A stretch of 64,000 bases of DNA from assembly GCA_047608075.1 (NCBI GenBank), contig JBLKRX010000013.1:1-64000 (forward strand), given 5' to 3'. Numbering within the stretch: position 1 is the stretch's first letter; the number at the start of each line of letters is the position of its first letter. This document shows, in pieces, positions 24,521 through 34,429 of the stretch. The translations under genes were made by a program, and so were the position numbers. Source of the DNA: Ferdinandcohnia humi_A. Lineage in GTDB: Bacteria > Bacillota > Bacilli > Bacillales > Bacillaceae_L. The notes beneath the pieces are model-generated. The model saw only the letters and a program-made list of their open reading frames with translations, did no database searches and had not been told where the DNA came from.

Positions 24521-26746
24521 TTGCAATTCTTAAGTAATAAATTGTTAACGGGTTTAAACAAAGAGCAGCAAGAGGCAGTAAAAAAAACGGACGGCCCCCT
24601 TTTAATTATGGCGGGTGCAGGAAGTGGTAAAACGCGGGTTCTTACACATCGTATTGCTTACTTAATGGTAGAAAAGGAAGTTGCACCATGGAATATTTTA
24701 GCGATTACCTTTACCAATAAAGCTGCACGTGAAATGAAGGAGCGTGTTCAAGGAATTCTTGGTGGGGCTGCCGAGGAGATTTGGATTTCTACATTTCACT
24801 CCATGTGTGTTCGAATCTTACGAAGAGATATTGACCGTATCGGTTTTAATCGCAATTTCTCTATCCTTGATACTACCGATCAATTATCAGTTATTAAAAA
24901 TATATTAAAAGAAAAAAATCTAGATCCGAAAAAATTTGATCCACGTAGTATTTTAAACGGAATCAGTAGTGCGAAAAATGAGCTGCGAACACCTGAAGAA
25001 TATGCCAAAACAGCAGGTGGAATGTATGATCAAGTAATTAGCGAAGTGTATACGATGTATCAAAAAAGACTTCGTAAAAACCAAGCCCTTGATTTTGATG
25101 ACTTAATTATGACGACAATTCAATTATTCCAGCGTGTTCCTGAGGTATTGGAGTTTTACCAACGTAAGTTCCAGTATATCCATGTTGATGAGTATCAGGA
25201 TACAAACCGTGCGCAGTATATCCTTGTAAAATTACTAGCATCGCGTTTTAAAAATATTTGTGTTGTAGGTGACTCTGATCAGTCCATTTATCGCTGGCGT
25301 GGTGCAGACATTGCGAATATTTTATCGTTTGAAAAGGATTACCCAAATGCAAGTGTGATTTTGCTTGAGCAAAACTATCGCTCAACAAAACGTATATTAC
25401 AAGCGGCTAATCAAGTGATTGAAAACAATGCAAATCGTAAGCCTAAAAACCTTTGGACGGAAAATGATGAAGGAAAGAAGATTCTCTATTATCGTGCTGA
25501 TAGTGAATCGATGGAGGCGCAATTTGTAGCGGGTAAAATAAGAGAATTAGTTGATAGTGGAGCAAGAAAATATGCCGACATTTCGATTTTATATCGTACG
25601 AATGCTCAATCCCGTGTAATGGAAGAGGTTCTCTTAAAATCTAATATTTCGTACCAAATCGTAGGAGGTATTAAGTTCTACGATCGTAAAGAGATTAAGG
25701 ACATTTTAGCGTATTTACGTGTTATCGCAAATCCAGATGATGACATTAGCTTAGCGCGTATTATTAATGTTCCTAAACGTGGTATTGGGGCAACATCTAT
25801 AGATAAGATTGCAAACTATGCGATCGAACATGATCTTTCTATGTTCCAAGCGCTTCAGGAAGTTGAGCAGATTGGATTAAGTGGAAAAATTACGAATACG
25901 TTACGAGAATTTAGGGACCTCATTTATAATTGGGGTCAAATGCAAGAATTTTTATCAGTTACAGAATTAGTAGAGAATATGTTGGAGAAAACAGAATATC
26001 GTGAAATTCTAAAGGCTGAAAAAACTCTTGAAGCTCAGAGTCGTTTGGAAAACATTGACGAATTTTTATCCGTTACACAAAACTTTGAAAAACAAAATGA
26101 TGATAAGAGCCTAGTAGCATTTTTAACTGACCTGGCATTAGTTGCAGACATCGATAAGCTTGATGAAGATGAAAATGACAAAAATAACGCGGTTGTTCTT
26201 ATGACTCTACACTCTGCCAAGGGATTAGAGTTTCCAGTTGTGTTTCTAATGGGTATGGAGGAAGGTGTTTTCCCTCATAGTCGTTCGTTAATGGAAGAAG
26301 CAGAAATGGAGGAAGAGCGTAGACTTGCTTATGTTGGAATTACTCGTGCCGAAGAGGAGCTCTATTTAACAAATGCACAAATGAGAACCTTGTACGGACG
26401 AACAAGTATGAATCCCGTTTCACGTTTCATAAGTGAGATTCCTGAGGAATTAATTGAGGATCTTAATGAGCAACGGAAGCAGCAAATGCGTACACCGTTC
26501 TCTTCCTCTTCTCCTTCAAGACAGCCTGAAAGAAAGGTATTTGCACGTCCTGTTGCTACATCAACCGGTGGTGATGAAATTGGATGGAAGGTTGGCGACA
26601 AGGCAGAACACAAAAAATGGGGAATCGGTACTGTTGTGAGTGTTAAGGGCGAGGGTGAGTCTAAAGAGCTTGATATTGCCTTCCCAAGTCCAACTGGGAT
26701 AAAACGATTGCTTGCTAAATTTGCACCAATTACAAAGGTAAATTAG
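24521..26746 (+). CDS. pcrA: ATP-dependent DNA helicase PcrA
   Basis: A 741-aa SF1A UvrD/Rep-type 3'-5' helicase, essential for replication-fork and repair functions in Bacillus. Visible motifs: I (MAGAGSGKTRVLTHR), Ia (AITFTNKAAREMKERV), II (HVDEYQDTN), III (VVGDSDQSIYRWRGA), IV (LEQNYRS) and VI (AYVGITRAEEEL). The C-terminal KVGDKAEHKKWGIGTVV is the Tudor-like RNAP-interaction motif. TTG 24521 lies 5 nt after GGGGCGGTGA and aligns with the B. subtilis start; TTG 24491 lacks a site. Confidence 0.97.
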   Translation: MQFLSNKLLTGLNKEQQEAVKKTDGPLLIMAGAGSGKTRVLTHRIAYLMVEKEVAPWNILAITFTNKAAREMKERVQGILGGAAEEIWISTFHSMCVRILRRDIDRIGFNRNFSILDTTDQLSVIKNILKEKNLDPKKFDPRSILNGISSAKNELRTPEEYAKTAGGMYDQVISEVYTMYQKRLRKNQALDFDDLIMTTIQLFQRVPEVLEFYQRKFQYIHVDEYQDTNRAQYILVKLLASRFKNICVVGDSDQSIYRWRGADIANILSFEKDYPNASVILLEQNYRSTKRILQAANQVIENNANRKPKNLWTENDEGKKILYYRADSESMEAQFVAGKIRELVDSGARKYADISILYRTNAQSRVMEEVLLKSNISYQIVGGIKFYDRKEIKDILAYLRVIANPDDDISLARIINVPKRGIGATSIDKIANYAIEHDLSMFQALQEVEQIGLSGKITNTLREFRDLIYNWGQMQEFLSVTELVENMLEKTEYREILKAEKTLEAQSRLENIDEFLSVTQNFEKQNDDKSLVAFLTDLALVADIDKLDEDENDKNNAVVLMTLHSAKGLEFPVVFLMGMEEGVFPHSRSLMEEAEMEEERRLAYVGITRAEEELYLTNAQMRTLYGRTSMNPVSRFISEIPEELIEDLNEQRKQQMRTPFSSSSPSRQPERKVFARPVATSTGGDEIGWKVGDKAEHKKWGIGTVVSVKGEGESKELDIAFPSPTGIKRLLAKFAPITKVN

Positions 26747-26822
26747 TAGGCCGCAACAGTTCGAAATTATTGTGCGTAACGTAACGTTAGATTCAAGTCT
26801 TTATTAGGAAAGGGTTGGATAT

Positions 26823-28829
26823 ATGGAAAAAGAGGTAGCTCAAAAACGTGTAAAGGAGCTTCATGAATTATTAAATCGGTACAATTATGAGTATCATGTA
26901 TTAGATAAGCCAACTGTACCAGATATGGAATATGATCGATTGATGCAAGAACTTATCAAGCTTGAGGAGGAGTTTCCTGAGTTGAAAACAGGGGACTCTC
27001 CGACTCAGCGTGTGGGTGGGCATGTGCTAGAATCATTCCATAAGGTTGAACACAGAACACCTATGCTTAGCCTGGGGAATGCATTCAATGAACAGGATTT
27101 ACGAGATTTTGACCGCCGTGCTCGACAAGCTGTTGGAGAGAATGTTTCGTATGTTTGCGAGTTGAAAATTGATGGACTTGCAGTATCACTACGATATGAG
27201 CAAGGCGTGTTTGTTCAAGGGGCAACACGTGGCGACGGTACAATTGGTGAAGATATTACTGTTAATCTAAAAACAATTCGGTCAATCCCGTTACGTCTAA
27301 AAGATGCAGTTGATATTGAGGTTCGTGGCGAAGTATATATGCCAAGAAAGTCTTTCGAAAAGTTAAATGAAGCTAGACTTGTAAGTGAAGAAGAGCCGTT
27401 TGCTAACCCAAGAAACGCTGCAGCGGGATCCCTTAGACAGCTGGATCCTAAAATTGCTGCAAGCCGAAATCTTGATATCTTCGTATACAGTATTGCAGAT
27501 ACAGGTCAAACTGGTGTCGTTTCACATAGTGAGGGACTAAACTTACTTGAAAGGTTAGGCTTTAAAACGAACCCTGAACGTAGAACATGTGCAACTATTG
27601 AAGAAGTACTTGATTATGTGAACAGCTGGGTAGTAAAGCGCCCAAATCTCTCGTATGATATAGATGGGATTGTGATCAAGGTTGATTCACTCGACCAGCA
27701 AGAAGAACTCGGCTTTACAGCAAAAAGCCCTCGTTGGGCAATCGCGTATAAGTTCCCGGCTGAGGAGGTTATTACAAAGTTACTCGATATTGAACTGAGT
27801 GTTGGAAGAACTGGGGTGATTACACCTACAGCTATTTTAGAGCCAGTCCGTGTAGCAGGAACAACCGTTCAACGTGCATCACTCCATAATGAAGACTTGA
27901 TTAGAGAAAAAGATATTAAAATTGGTGATTCGGTAGTTGTAAAAAAAGCCGGAGACATTATTCCAGAGGTAGTAAATGTACTAGCTGAAAATCGTACTGG
28001 AGACGAGATTGAATTCCAGATGCCAACCCATTGTCCAGAATGTGAAAGTGAACTTGTCCGATTAGACGGGGAGGTTGCTCTCCGCTGTCTGAATCCGAAA
28101 TGCCCTGCACAGATTCGTGAAGGACTTATTCATTTTGTATCTAGAAACGCGATGAATATCGAGGGTCTTGGGGAAAAGGTTATCTCTCAATTGTTCCAGG
28201 AAAAACTAATCTCCGATGTGGCAGATATTTACACGCTCACGAAGGAACAGCTAATTAATTTAGAACGTATGGGTGAAAAATCGGCAGATAATTTACTTTC
28301 TGCAATTGAGGCATCTAAATCAAATTCACTTGAAAAGCTTTTATTTGGGTTAGGAATCCGTCATGTAGGGGCAAAGGCTGCCAAAACCCTATCCCAGCAT
28401 TTTGAGACGATGGAGAAATTACAAGTTGCTACTCGTGAAGAGCTAACAGCTATTAATGAAATAGGTGAAAAAATGGCCGATGCAATAGTTACATATTTTG
28501 AGATGCCTGAGGTTCAAGAATTACTTAATGAACTAAGATTATATGGCATAAATATGGAATATAAAGGGCCGAAATTGGTAGCTGTGGAAGATAGTGATTC
28601 TTACTTTGCTGGTAAGACAATCGTTCTTACTGGTAAGTTAGAGCAGTTATCAAGAAATGAAGCAAAGGCGGAGATAGAAGCGCTTGGTGGAAAGGTAACG
28701 GGAAGTGTAAGTAAAAGTACAGATCTTCTCATAGCAGGAGAAGCTGCTGGTTCAAAGCTAGCAAAAGCTCAAGAACTACAAATTGAAGTTTGGGACGAGG
28801 AAAGGTTGGTTCAAGAACTAAGGAAGTAA
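26823..28829 (+). CDS. ligA: NAD-dependent DNA ligase LigA
   Basis: A 668-aa ligase with the full domain set: Ia (YHVLDKPTVPDMEYD), the adenylation motif CELKIDGLAVSL (Lys nucleophile), OB fold, a four-Cys zinc finger (CPECESE to RCLNPKCPA), a helix-hairpin-helix domain (EGLGEKVISQ) and a C-terminal BRCT domain (GKTIVLTGKLEQLSRNEA). It seals nicks in replication and repair. AAAGGGTTGG precedes the ATG; camS follows after 12 nt. Confidence 0.98.
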   Translation: MEKEVAQKRVKELHELLNRYNYEYHVLDKPTVPDMEYDRLMQELIKLEEEFPELKTGDSPTQRVGGHVLESFHKVEHRTPMLSLGNAFNEQDLRDFDRRARQAVGENVSYVCELKIDGLAVSLRYEQGVFVQGATRGDGTIGEDITVNLKTIRSIPLRLKDAVDIEVRGEVYMPRKSFEKLNEARLVSEEEPFANPRNAAAGSLRQLDPKIAASRNLDIFVYSIADTGQTGVVSHSEGLNLLERLGFKTNPERRTCATIEEVLDYVNSWVVKRPNLSYDIDGIVIKVDSLDQQEELGFTAKSPRWAIAYKFPAEEVITKLLDIELSVGRTGVITPTAILEPVRVAGTTVQRASLHNEDLIREKDIKIGDSVVVKKAGDIIPEVVNVLAENRTGDEIEFQMPTHCPECESELVRLDGEVALRCLNPKCPAQIREGLIHFVSRNAMNIEGLGEKVISQLFQEKLISDVADIYTLTKEQLINLERMGEKSADNLLSAIEASKSNSLEKLLFGLGIRHVGAKAAKTLSQHFETMEKLQVATREELTAINEIGEKMADAIVTYFEMPEVQELLNELRLYGINMEYKGPKLVAVEDSDSYFAGKTIVLTGKLEQLSRNEAKAEIEALGGKVTGSVSKSTDLLIAGEAAGSKLAKAQELQIEVWDEERLVQELRK

Positions 28830-28841
28830 GAGGTGTTCGGT

Positions 28842-30044
28842 TTGAAAAACCTATTCATACTAGGGTTGTCGGTACTGGTTCTCTTATCTGGATGTGCACC
28901 TAAATTTGAGCAAGAGACAGAAGTTATCCAGGATTCAGAAGAGGATACAGAAAAAGCGATTATTCCTAGATATAATATTTCGGAATCGTATTACAAGGCA
29001 GTATTGCCATATAAAACGGGTAAAGCAAGGGGAATCGTCGCAGATACAGTCAACAATCGATTAGATATTGATGAATTTGAGTCGGGCTTAATGAGGATTG
29101 CACAGGAATCCTTCCCAGCTGATAAATATTTTTATCAAGAAGGTCAGTATTTAGAAAAAGAAACTATTCAAAGCTGGTTAAAACGCAAGAGAAGTCCTGC
29201 ACAACAAGCAGCAGCTGAAAAGAGTGCTAAGAAAAAGATACCAAATGATGGTTTGAATCCTGTTTTTGAAAATCCCAAGGATCCTAACGATTATGAAGGG
29301 ACGATGGAAGATAGTCCTATTTATATTTCCACGATTACAGAACAAAATTACTTAACGAAAAACAATGAAGATAAATTAGAATTAGGTGGAATTGTAATCG
29401 GTATTGGTCTGAATACGTACCATTATTACAACCTTCCAGATGAGGTTGGGGGATACCCAAGACATGTAAAAATTGATCAAGCTACTGTTGAAAAAGAAGG
29501 GAAACGGGCAGCAGAGGAAATCATTAATCGCATTAGGTCTTCCGAGAAGTACAAGGGCATTCGAGATGTGCCGATTGTAGTTGGGTTGTTTAAACAAGAG
29601 GCCACAACCTCAATCGCACCAGGAAACTTTGTTTTGAAGGCAAATGTTGCCGCGAATAGTGCAAGTATTGGAAAATGGGAGCCAGTTAATGAAAAATATT
29701 ATTTCTTTCCGTCCAAAGAGGCAACGAAAGATTATCGTGAAGATGCACTAATGGTAGAGAACTTCTCAGCGGATATATCAGATTTCTTTCCTAATTTTAC
29801 CGCGGTGGTAGGAAAAGGCTTTTACAAGGATGATGAATTACAAGAGCTTACACTTACTATCCCGATGCAATTTTATGGAAAAGCAGAGGTAATCGGTTTT
29901 ACCCAATATATTACAGGACTGATCATGGAGCATTTTGATACCTATATTTCACTCCAGGTGTATATCAACTCAGAAGATGGACCTGAAAGTGTGATAGTTA
30001 GAGATGCTGGTGAAGAAGAACCGACAGTTCATGTATATAATTAG
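28842..30044 (+). CDS. camS: CamS family lipoprotein YerH
   Basis: A 400-aa exported lipoprotein: signal peptide ending in the lipobox LLSGC, then the CamS sex-pheromone-type domain (GLNTYHYYNLPDEVGGYPR, TTSIAPGNF, FFPNFTAVVGKGFYKDDEL). In enterococci and staphylococci the signal peptide yields a peptide pheromone; no such role is shown in Bacillus. TTG 28842 has AGAGGTG 6 nt upstream. Cotranscribed with ligA; a terminator follows. Confidence 0.92.
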   Translation: MKNLFILGLSVLVLLSGCAPKFEQETEVIQDSEEDTEKAIIPRYNISESYYKAVLPYKTGKARGIVADTVNNRLDIDEFESGLMRIAQESFPADKYFYQEGQYLEKETIQSWLKRKRSPAQQAAAEKSAKKKIPNDGLNPVFENPKDPNDYEGTMEDSPIYISTITEQNYLTKNNEDKLELGGIVIGIGLNTYHYYNLPDEVGGYPRHVKIDQATVEKEGKRAAEEIINRIRSSEKYKGIRDVPIVVGLFKQEATTSIAPGNFVLKANVAANSASIGKWEPVNEKYYFFPSKEATKDYREDALMVENFSADISDFFPNFTAVVGKGFYKDDELQELTLTIPMQFYGKAEVIGFTQYITGLIMEHFDTYISLQVYINSEDGPESVIVRDAGEEEPTVHVYN

Positions 30045-30045
30045 T

Positions 30046-30083
30046 AAAGGAGACCTGACTACTAGAGTTAGGTCTACCTTTTT
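30046..30083 (+). terminator. Terminator of the pcrB-pcrA-ligA-camS cluster
   Basis: AAAGGAGACCTGACT pairs with AGTTAGGTCTACCTTT around ACTAG, ending in five T residues. Confidence 0.88.
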
Positions 30084-30247
30084 AACAAATGAAAAAAATA
30101 CCATTTTAACTCAGTTAAATTTTTGTTTGGACAGTAAATGTATTGGTTTTTAAATATTACGACTATTATCACTTTGTTTGAAGAAGAGGCATATATCTAG
30201 TAGAATGTTATTGTTGAATTAAAAATCTGAAACGGAGGCGAAGTAGA

Positions 30248-31795
30248 ATGGTAGTACCATATAAACATGAACCATTTACAGATTTTTCAAAAGAAGAAAA
30301 TAAGAAAGCGTTTGAGTCGGGATTAAAGACTGTCGAGTCTTACCTAGGCAAAGACTATGATTTAATTATCGGCGGAGAACGAATTTCAACTGAAGATAAA
30401 ATTGTCTCTGTTAACCCTGCTAATAAGCAAGAGGTTATTGGACGCGTTTCAAAAGCAAGCCGTGAACTAGCTGAAAAAGCGATGCAGGTTGCAGATAAAA
30501 CGTTCCAAACATGGAGAAAATCTAATCCAGAAATGAGAGCAGATATTCTGTTCCGTGCTGCAGCAATTGTACGTCGTCGTAAGCATGAGTTTTCAGCTAT
30601 ATTAGTTAAAGAAGCAGGTAAGCCTTGGAATGAGGCTGATGCAGATACTGCTGAAGCAATTGACTTCATGGAGTATTATGGACGTCAGATGTTAAAATTA
30701 AAAGATGGTATTCCTGTTGAAAGTCGCCCAATTGAGCATAACCGTTTTACATACATTCCATTAGGCGTGGGAGTTATAATCTCACCTTGGAACTTCCCGT
30801 TTGCGATTATGGCTGGAATGACAACAGCTGCGCTAGTATCAGGTAATACTGTATTACTAAAACCAGCAAGTACAACTCCAGTTATTGCTGCGAAATTCAT
30901 GGAAGTACTTGAAGAAGCAGGTCTACCTGCAGGTGTAGTTAACTATGTTCCTGGTAGTGGATCAGAAGTAGGAGACTACTTAGTTGACCATCCAAAAACT
31001 CGTTTCATCAGCTTTACAGGATCACGTGATGTAGGTCTACGCATTTACGAGCGTGCTTCTAAACTAAATGACGGCCAGATTTGGTTAAAGCGTGTAATCG
31101 CTGAGATGGGAGGTAAAGATACAATTGTTGTTGATAAAGAAGCTGATCTTGAATTAGCGGCTAGATCAATCGTTGCGTCTGCGTTCGGATTCTCAGGTCA
31201 AAAGTGTTCAGCTTGCTCAAGAGCTGTTATTCTTGAAGACGTATATGACCAAGTGTTAAATCGTGCTGTTGAGTTAACGAAGGAATTAACAGTTGGTGAC
31301 CCAACAAGCAAGGAAACGTACATGGGTCCTGTAAATGACCAAGGTGCATTTGATAAGATTATGAGCTATGTTGAAATTGGTAAACAAGAAGGTAAACTTC
31401 TTCACGGTGGAGAAGGCGATGATTCTAAAGGCTGGTTCATTCAACCAACAATTATCGCTGATGTTGCAGAGGATGCTCGCCTCATGAAGGAAGAAATCTT
31501 CGGACCAGTTGTTGCATTCTGCAAAGCTCGTGACTTCGATCATGCAATTGAGATTGCTAATAACACTGAGTACGGTCTAACAGGTGCTGTTATTTCAAAC
31601 AACCGTGCGAACATCGAAAAAGCTCGTGAAGACTTCCACGTAGGTAACCTTTACTTTAACCGTGGATGTACAGGTGCGATCGTTGGATACCAACCATTTG
31701 GTGGATTCAACATGTCTGGTACAGACTCAAAAGCTGGTGGCCCAGACTACCTATTACTTCACATGCAAGCAAAAACTACTTCAGAAATGTTATAA
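30248..31795 (+). CDS. pruA: L-glutamate gamma-semialdehyde (P5C) dehydrogenase
   Basis: A 515-aa NAD-dependent aldehyde dehydrogenase, the second step of proline and arginine breakdown to glutamate. Motifs: ISPWNFPFAIM, GSGSEVGDYLV, SFTGSRDVGLRI, catalytic Glu in VIAEMGGKDTIVV and catalytic Cys in FSGQKCSACSRAVI. Length equals B. subtilis RocA and YcgN (PutC); which one it matches is undecided. Codon use looks highly expressed. CGGAGGCGAAGTAG precedes the ATG. It replaces the opuE segment found here in B. subtilis. Confidence 0.95.
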   Translation: MVVPYKHEPFTDFSKEENKKAFESGLKTVESYLGKDYDLIIGGERISTEDKIVSVNPANKQEVIGRVSKASRELAEKAMQVADKTFQTWRKSNPEMRADILFRAAAIVRRRKHEFSAILVKEAGKPWNEADADTAEAIDFMEYYGRQMLKLKDGIPVESRPIEHNRFTYIPLGVGVIISPWNFPFAIMAGMTTAALVSGNTVLLKPASTTPVIAAKFMEVLEEAGLPAGVVNYVPGSGSEVGDYLVDHPKTRFISFTGSRDVGLRIYERASKLNDGQIWLKRVIAEMGGKDTIVVDKEADLELAARSIVASAFGFSGQKCSACSRAVILEDVYDQVLNRAVELTKELTVGDPTSKETYMGPVNDQGAFDKIMSYVEIGKQEGKLLHGGEGDDSKGWFIQPTIIADVAEDARLMKEEIFGPVVAFCKARDFDHAIEIANNTEYGLTGAVISNNRANIEKAREDFHVGNLYFNRGCTGAIVGYQPFGGFNMSGTDSKAGGPDYLLLHMQAKTTSEML

Positions 31796-31809
31796 TAAAA
31801 GGCTTTGAA

Positions 31810-31841
31810 AAACCTCTCCAGTTTGTGGAGAGGTTTTTTTA
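31810..31841 (+). terminator. Terminator of pruA
   Basis: AACCTCTCCA pairs with TGGAGAGGTT around GTTTG, followed by T7. Confidence 0.92.
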
Positions 31842-31920
31842 ATCAAGTTTAAGATTACATTTCCTGTGTTTGGTAAGTATCAGGAAAATACGTTATGGCG
31901 GCACAGACAATTTTGCCATG

Positions 31921-31945
31921 TAAAAAAGCGAGGGTTCTCCTCGCT
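31921..31945 (-). terminator. Terminator of the HesB-like gene
   Basis: On the minus strand AAAGCGAGGA / CCCTCGCTTTTTT forms a stem with a U-tail immediately after the stop codon at 31946. Confidence 0.75.
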
Positions 31946-32251
31946 TTAATGGTGGTGATGATATCCTTTAGAAGGATTAGTGATAGCAAAGCCTTCCTCG
32001 GGTACATAAAAGAACTGAATCCAAACGCCATCAAGAAACTCAGCATCTCTTGTGTCAAGAAGGATATCAATGTCTTTATCAGTTTTAACAATCACATCAT
32101 GCTCTGTTGGGTTATCAAATTGGAGTGCATAGTGTGCATGATTGCCGTGATGCTCAGTTATAATAACTCTAATCATTTTCCCTTCTGCTTCTTCGCTTTC
32201 AAGCATTTGTTTTAGTACCTTAGCTGCATTACGATTGATTTTTACCTTCAT
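31946..32251 (-). CDS. HesB/IscA-like family protein lacking cysteines
   Basis: A 101-aa protein with the HesB-type fold pattern (VKINRNAAKVLKQML start; FLDGVWIQFFYVPEEGFAITNP end). A-type Fe-S carriers normally have three conserved Cys; none is present here, so cluster transfer is doubtful. The C-terminus carries four consecutive His after KGY, which could bind metal. ATG 32251 is preferred (GGGAGA 7 nt upstream) over ATG 32266. Monocistronic, convergent with pruA. Confidence 0.8.
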   Translation of the reverse strand: MKVKINRNAAKVLKQMLESEEAEGKMIRVIITEHHGNHAHYALQFDNPTEHDVIVKTDKDIDILLDTRDAEFLDGVWIQFFYVPEEGFAITNPSKGYHHHH

Positions 32252-32427
32252 TTTTGATTCTCCCATATTAAAAATATACTCGTACTTATTCTCCCATTAT
32301 TTCTTAAAAGTAACAAATATATAGCCTCAGAAAACAAAAAATTACCAAGTACTGGATGAAACTAGTAGCTATATATAGTAAACTTTTTATGAAGTGGACT
32401 ATAGAAGATAACCTGGGGTGAGAAGAG

Positions 32428-32763
32428 TTGAGGGAGAAATACAATTGTCCAGTTGAAATAACCGTAGAGGTCCTTGGTGGCAAGTGGAAGACGCGTATTC
32501 TTTGGGAGCTTTCTCAGAAAAATTATTATTTCTCTGAACTAAGACGAGCAATTCCTGACATTACTAAAAAAATGCTTGTGCAATGTTTGCGTGAATTAGA
32601 AGAGAGTGGATTAGTTGCTAGAAAAGAAGAATCGGGGAAGATCATTAGGGTGGAGTACAAGTTATCGCAGTATGGAGAAAATACGATTCCTTTAATCAAT
32701 TATATGAGTAAATGGGGAATGGACCATTTATATTTTCAACGTGAAACTGAAAAATCTTCTTAA
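32428..32763 (+). CDS. HxlR family winged-helix transcriptional regulator
   Basis: A 111-aa protein with the HxlR signature: CPVEITVEVLGGKWKTRILW, then FSELRRAIPDITKKMLVQCLRELEESGLVAR as the recognition helix, followed by the wing. The invariant N-terminal Cys (residue 7) is the redox sensor in some members. TTG start with GGGGTGAGAAG upstream. It lies ~95 nt upstream of a nitroreductase gene in the same direction, a common pairing, so it may regulate it. Confidence 0.92.
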   Translation: MREKYNCPVEITVEVLGGKWKTRILWELSQKNYYFSELRRAIPDITKKMLVQCLRELEESGLVARKEESGKIIRVEYKLSQYGENTIPLINYMSKWGMDHLYFQRETEKSS

Positions 32764-32856
32764 TAAAGGGATAGGTCACAAAAAAGTGCCTTATTGGCGA
32801 CGGAACATCTATTTGTTACCCTCGAATTAGTAAAATGGATATCGGGGGTAATGTAA

Positions 32857-33486
32857 GTGATTAGTACATCGTTAACTCTTGAAGAAATAATGACTTCAAG
32901 GAAAAGCATAAGAAAGTATGATCCTACTAAAAAAATTGCAAAGGATACTATCTATAAGATTATTCAATTAGCAACTACGGCTCCTTCGTCCTGGAACCTT
33001 CAGCATTGGAAGTTTATTATAATCAGTGATGAAAGGGTAAAGGAGAAGCTGTTTCCAATTGCCTTTAAGCAAGAACAAGTGACTAGCTGTTCACATTTAA
33101 TTATCGTGTTAGGTGACAAGCATGCATATAAAAATGCAGACGAAATATTTTCATATCAGGTTAGAAAAGGCTATATGTCAGAAGATGCCAAAATAGCCCA
33201 GATTGAGAATATTAAATATGCTTATCAGGCAAATCAGGAAAAATATGAGGTGCACGATGCAATACGAAATAGCTCCCTTGCTGCCATGCAATTAATGCTA
33301 GCAGCCAAAAGCTATGGTATAGAATCATGCCCAATGCTTAGTTTTAAGGAAGTAGAATTAATAGATGAGTTAAAAATATCCAACAGGTACCTTCCTGTAA
33401 TGATGATTTCATTGGGTTATGCAGCGAAACCTCCCTATGAAACAGTTAGACTACCAGTAAACAAGGTCATTTTACAAGAGTACTAA
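32857..33486 (+). CDS. Nitroreductase family protein (FMN-dependent)
   Basis: A 209-aa nitroreductase: N-terminal FMN phosphate-binding SRKSIRKYDPTKKI, TTAPSSWNLQHWKF, C-terminal MISLGYAAKP and VRLPVNKV. It likely reduces nitro- or quinone-type compounds with NAD(P)H. GTG start with GGGGGTAATG upstream. Possibly controlled by the upstream HxlR regulator. The physiological substrate is not inferable. Confidence 0.88.
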   Translation: MISTSLTLEEIMTSRKSIRKYDPTKKIAKDTIYKIIQLATTAPSSWNLQHWKFIIISDERVKEKLFPIAFKQEQVTSCSHLIIVLGDKHAYKNADEIFSYQVRKGYMSEDAKIAQIENIKYAYQANQEKYEVHDAIRNSSLAAMQLMLAAKSYGIESCPMLSFKEVELIDELKISNRYLPVMMISLGYAAKPPYETVRLPVNKVILQEY

Positions 33487-33899
33487 TTAAGGGGAAAACA
33501 GTAGTATAGATTTGTTAATAGAATGGTGAAAATGTTGTTCTAACTATCATTTCGACCATTAACAAACGAAAATCTCTACAAAAGAATAAATCTCAAATCA
33601 CAAGAAGACCAACTAAGCAGAATTGCAACCAATGTACTTTCCATCGCAGAATCAAGGGTGAATTCTTGTTTTACTCCAATATATAATCTACTTGGATGAG
33701 TAGTCTGTCATTGAATTGTCAGTTAGAAATACATAAAGTTGTTTGTGACATAAAAACGGGAGAAAAGTTTAACAGCTTTTCTTCCTTCACTACTATTAAT
33801 AAAGGCCGTGATATGCGAGTTTCATATCACGGCCTGTCCTTTTGTTTCTACTATACTTGCTCTACCGTTGCTTACTCCATTGAGCGGGAGACCTCCGCA
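33487..33899. other. Intergenic between convergent genes
   Basis: No supported gene. An imperfect inverted repeat at 33508-33575 (TTTGTTAAT...ATGGT against ACCATTAACAAA) may act as a weak terminator for the nitroreductase. A strong hairpin at 33803-33834 serves the minus-strand thioredoxin gene. Confidence 0.55.
33803..33834. terminator. Strong hairpin, terminator for the thioredoxin-like gene
   Basis: GGCCGTGATATG and CATATCACGGCC form a perfect 12-bp stem with a CGAGTTT loop. On the minus strand the T-rich TTTATTAATAG follows. Confidence 0.75.
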
Positions 33900-34217
33900 T
33901 TAAATTCCTACTTCTTGTAAAAACTCATTCACCTGTTCGGGTGATTTTGCATTAGCACTATGAAGGTGTCCGAGTTTTTCTCCATTTTTATAATAAAGAA
34001 GACTTGGGATTCCCATTACATTGTATTTTTCCGCTATCTCAGGAAACTCATCTTTATCAATGCTATGCCAGCTAACTTGATTGTGGCTATTGATGATGTC
34101 ATCAATGAACATTTCCAAACGTCTGCAATCTGGGCACCACGTTGTATCAAAAATAACAATAGCTCCATCTGTAGCAATAACTTCATTGAATCTCTCAACA
34201 GAATTAATCTTTTCCAT
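33900..34217 (-). CDS. Thioredoxin family protein (WCPDC active site)
   Basis: A 105-aa thioredoxin fold protein with the redox motif TTWCPDCRRLE near residue 28 and the cis-Pro loop MGIPSLLYYKNGEKLG. A cytosolic disulfide or bacillithiol exchange role is likely. It resembles B. subtilis YdbP/YtpP-size proteins. The ATG at 34217 follows GGAGTG; longer upstream frames are not supported by a ribosome site. Confidence 0.9.
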   Translation of the reverse strand: MEKINSVERFNEVIATDGAIVIFDTTWCPDCRRLEMFIDDIINSHNQVSWHSIDKDEFPEIAEKYNVMGIPSLLYYKNGEKLGHLHSANAKSPEQVNEFLQEVGI

Positions 34218-34335
34218 TTCTCGTTCACTCCAACCTCTTTTAATATATACTACTATAGCAAATTCCCCACTTTTAAGAAAAATAATCTGCTTACACTCAA
34301 TAGTGTCCTCCTGAGGTGGACAAGTGTATTTCTGT

Positions 34336-34348
34336 GGTGCCTGACACC
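34336..34348. repeat. GGTGCCTGACACC dyad motif, copy 2
   Basis: Identical to 23584-23596. Followed directly by GGTG, extending the local GGTG repetition. It sits ~80 nt ahead of gatC. Confidence 0.7.
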
Positions 34349-34429
34349 GGTGTTGCCGAATGGGGAGGATATTTGTTATTATCAGTGTATTACTTATTGA
34401 GGGATAAGGGTTTTGGAGGTGAAGGGAGT

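Noticed and set aside
33960..34400. 146-aa plus-strand ORF
   Set aside because: It is antisense to the thioredoxin-like gene, which has a clear WCPDC site and ribosome site.
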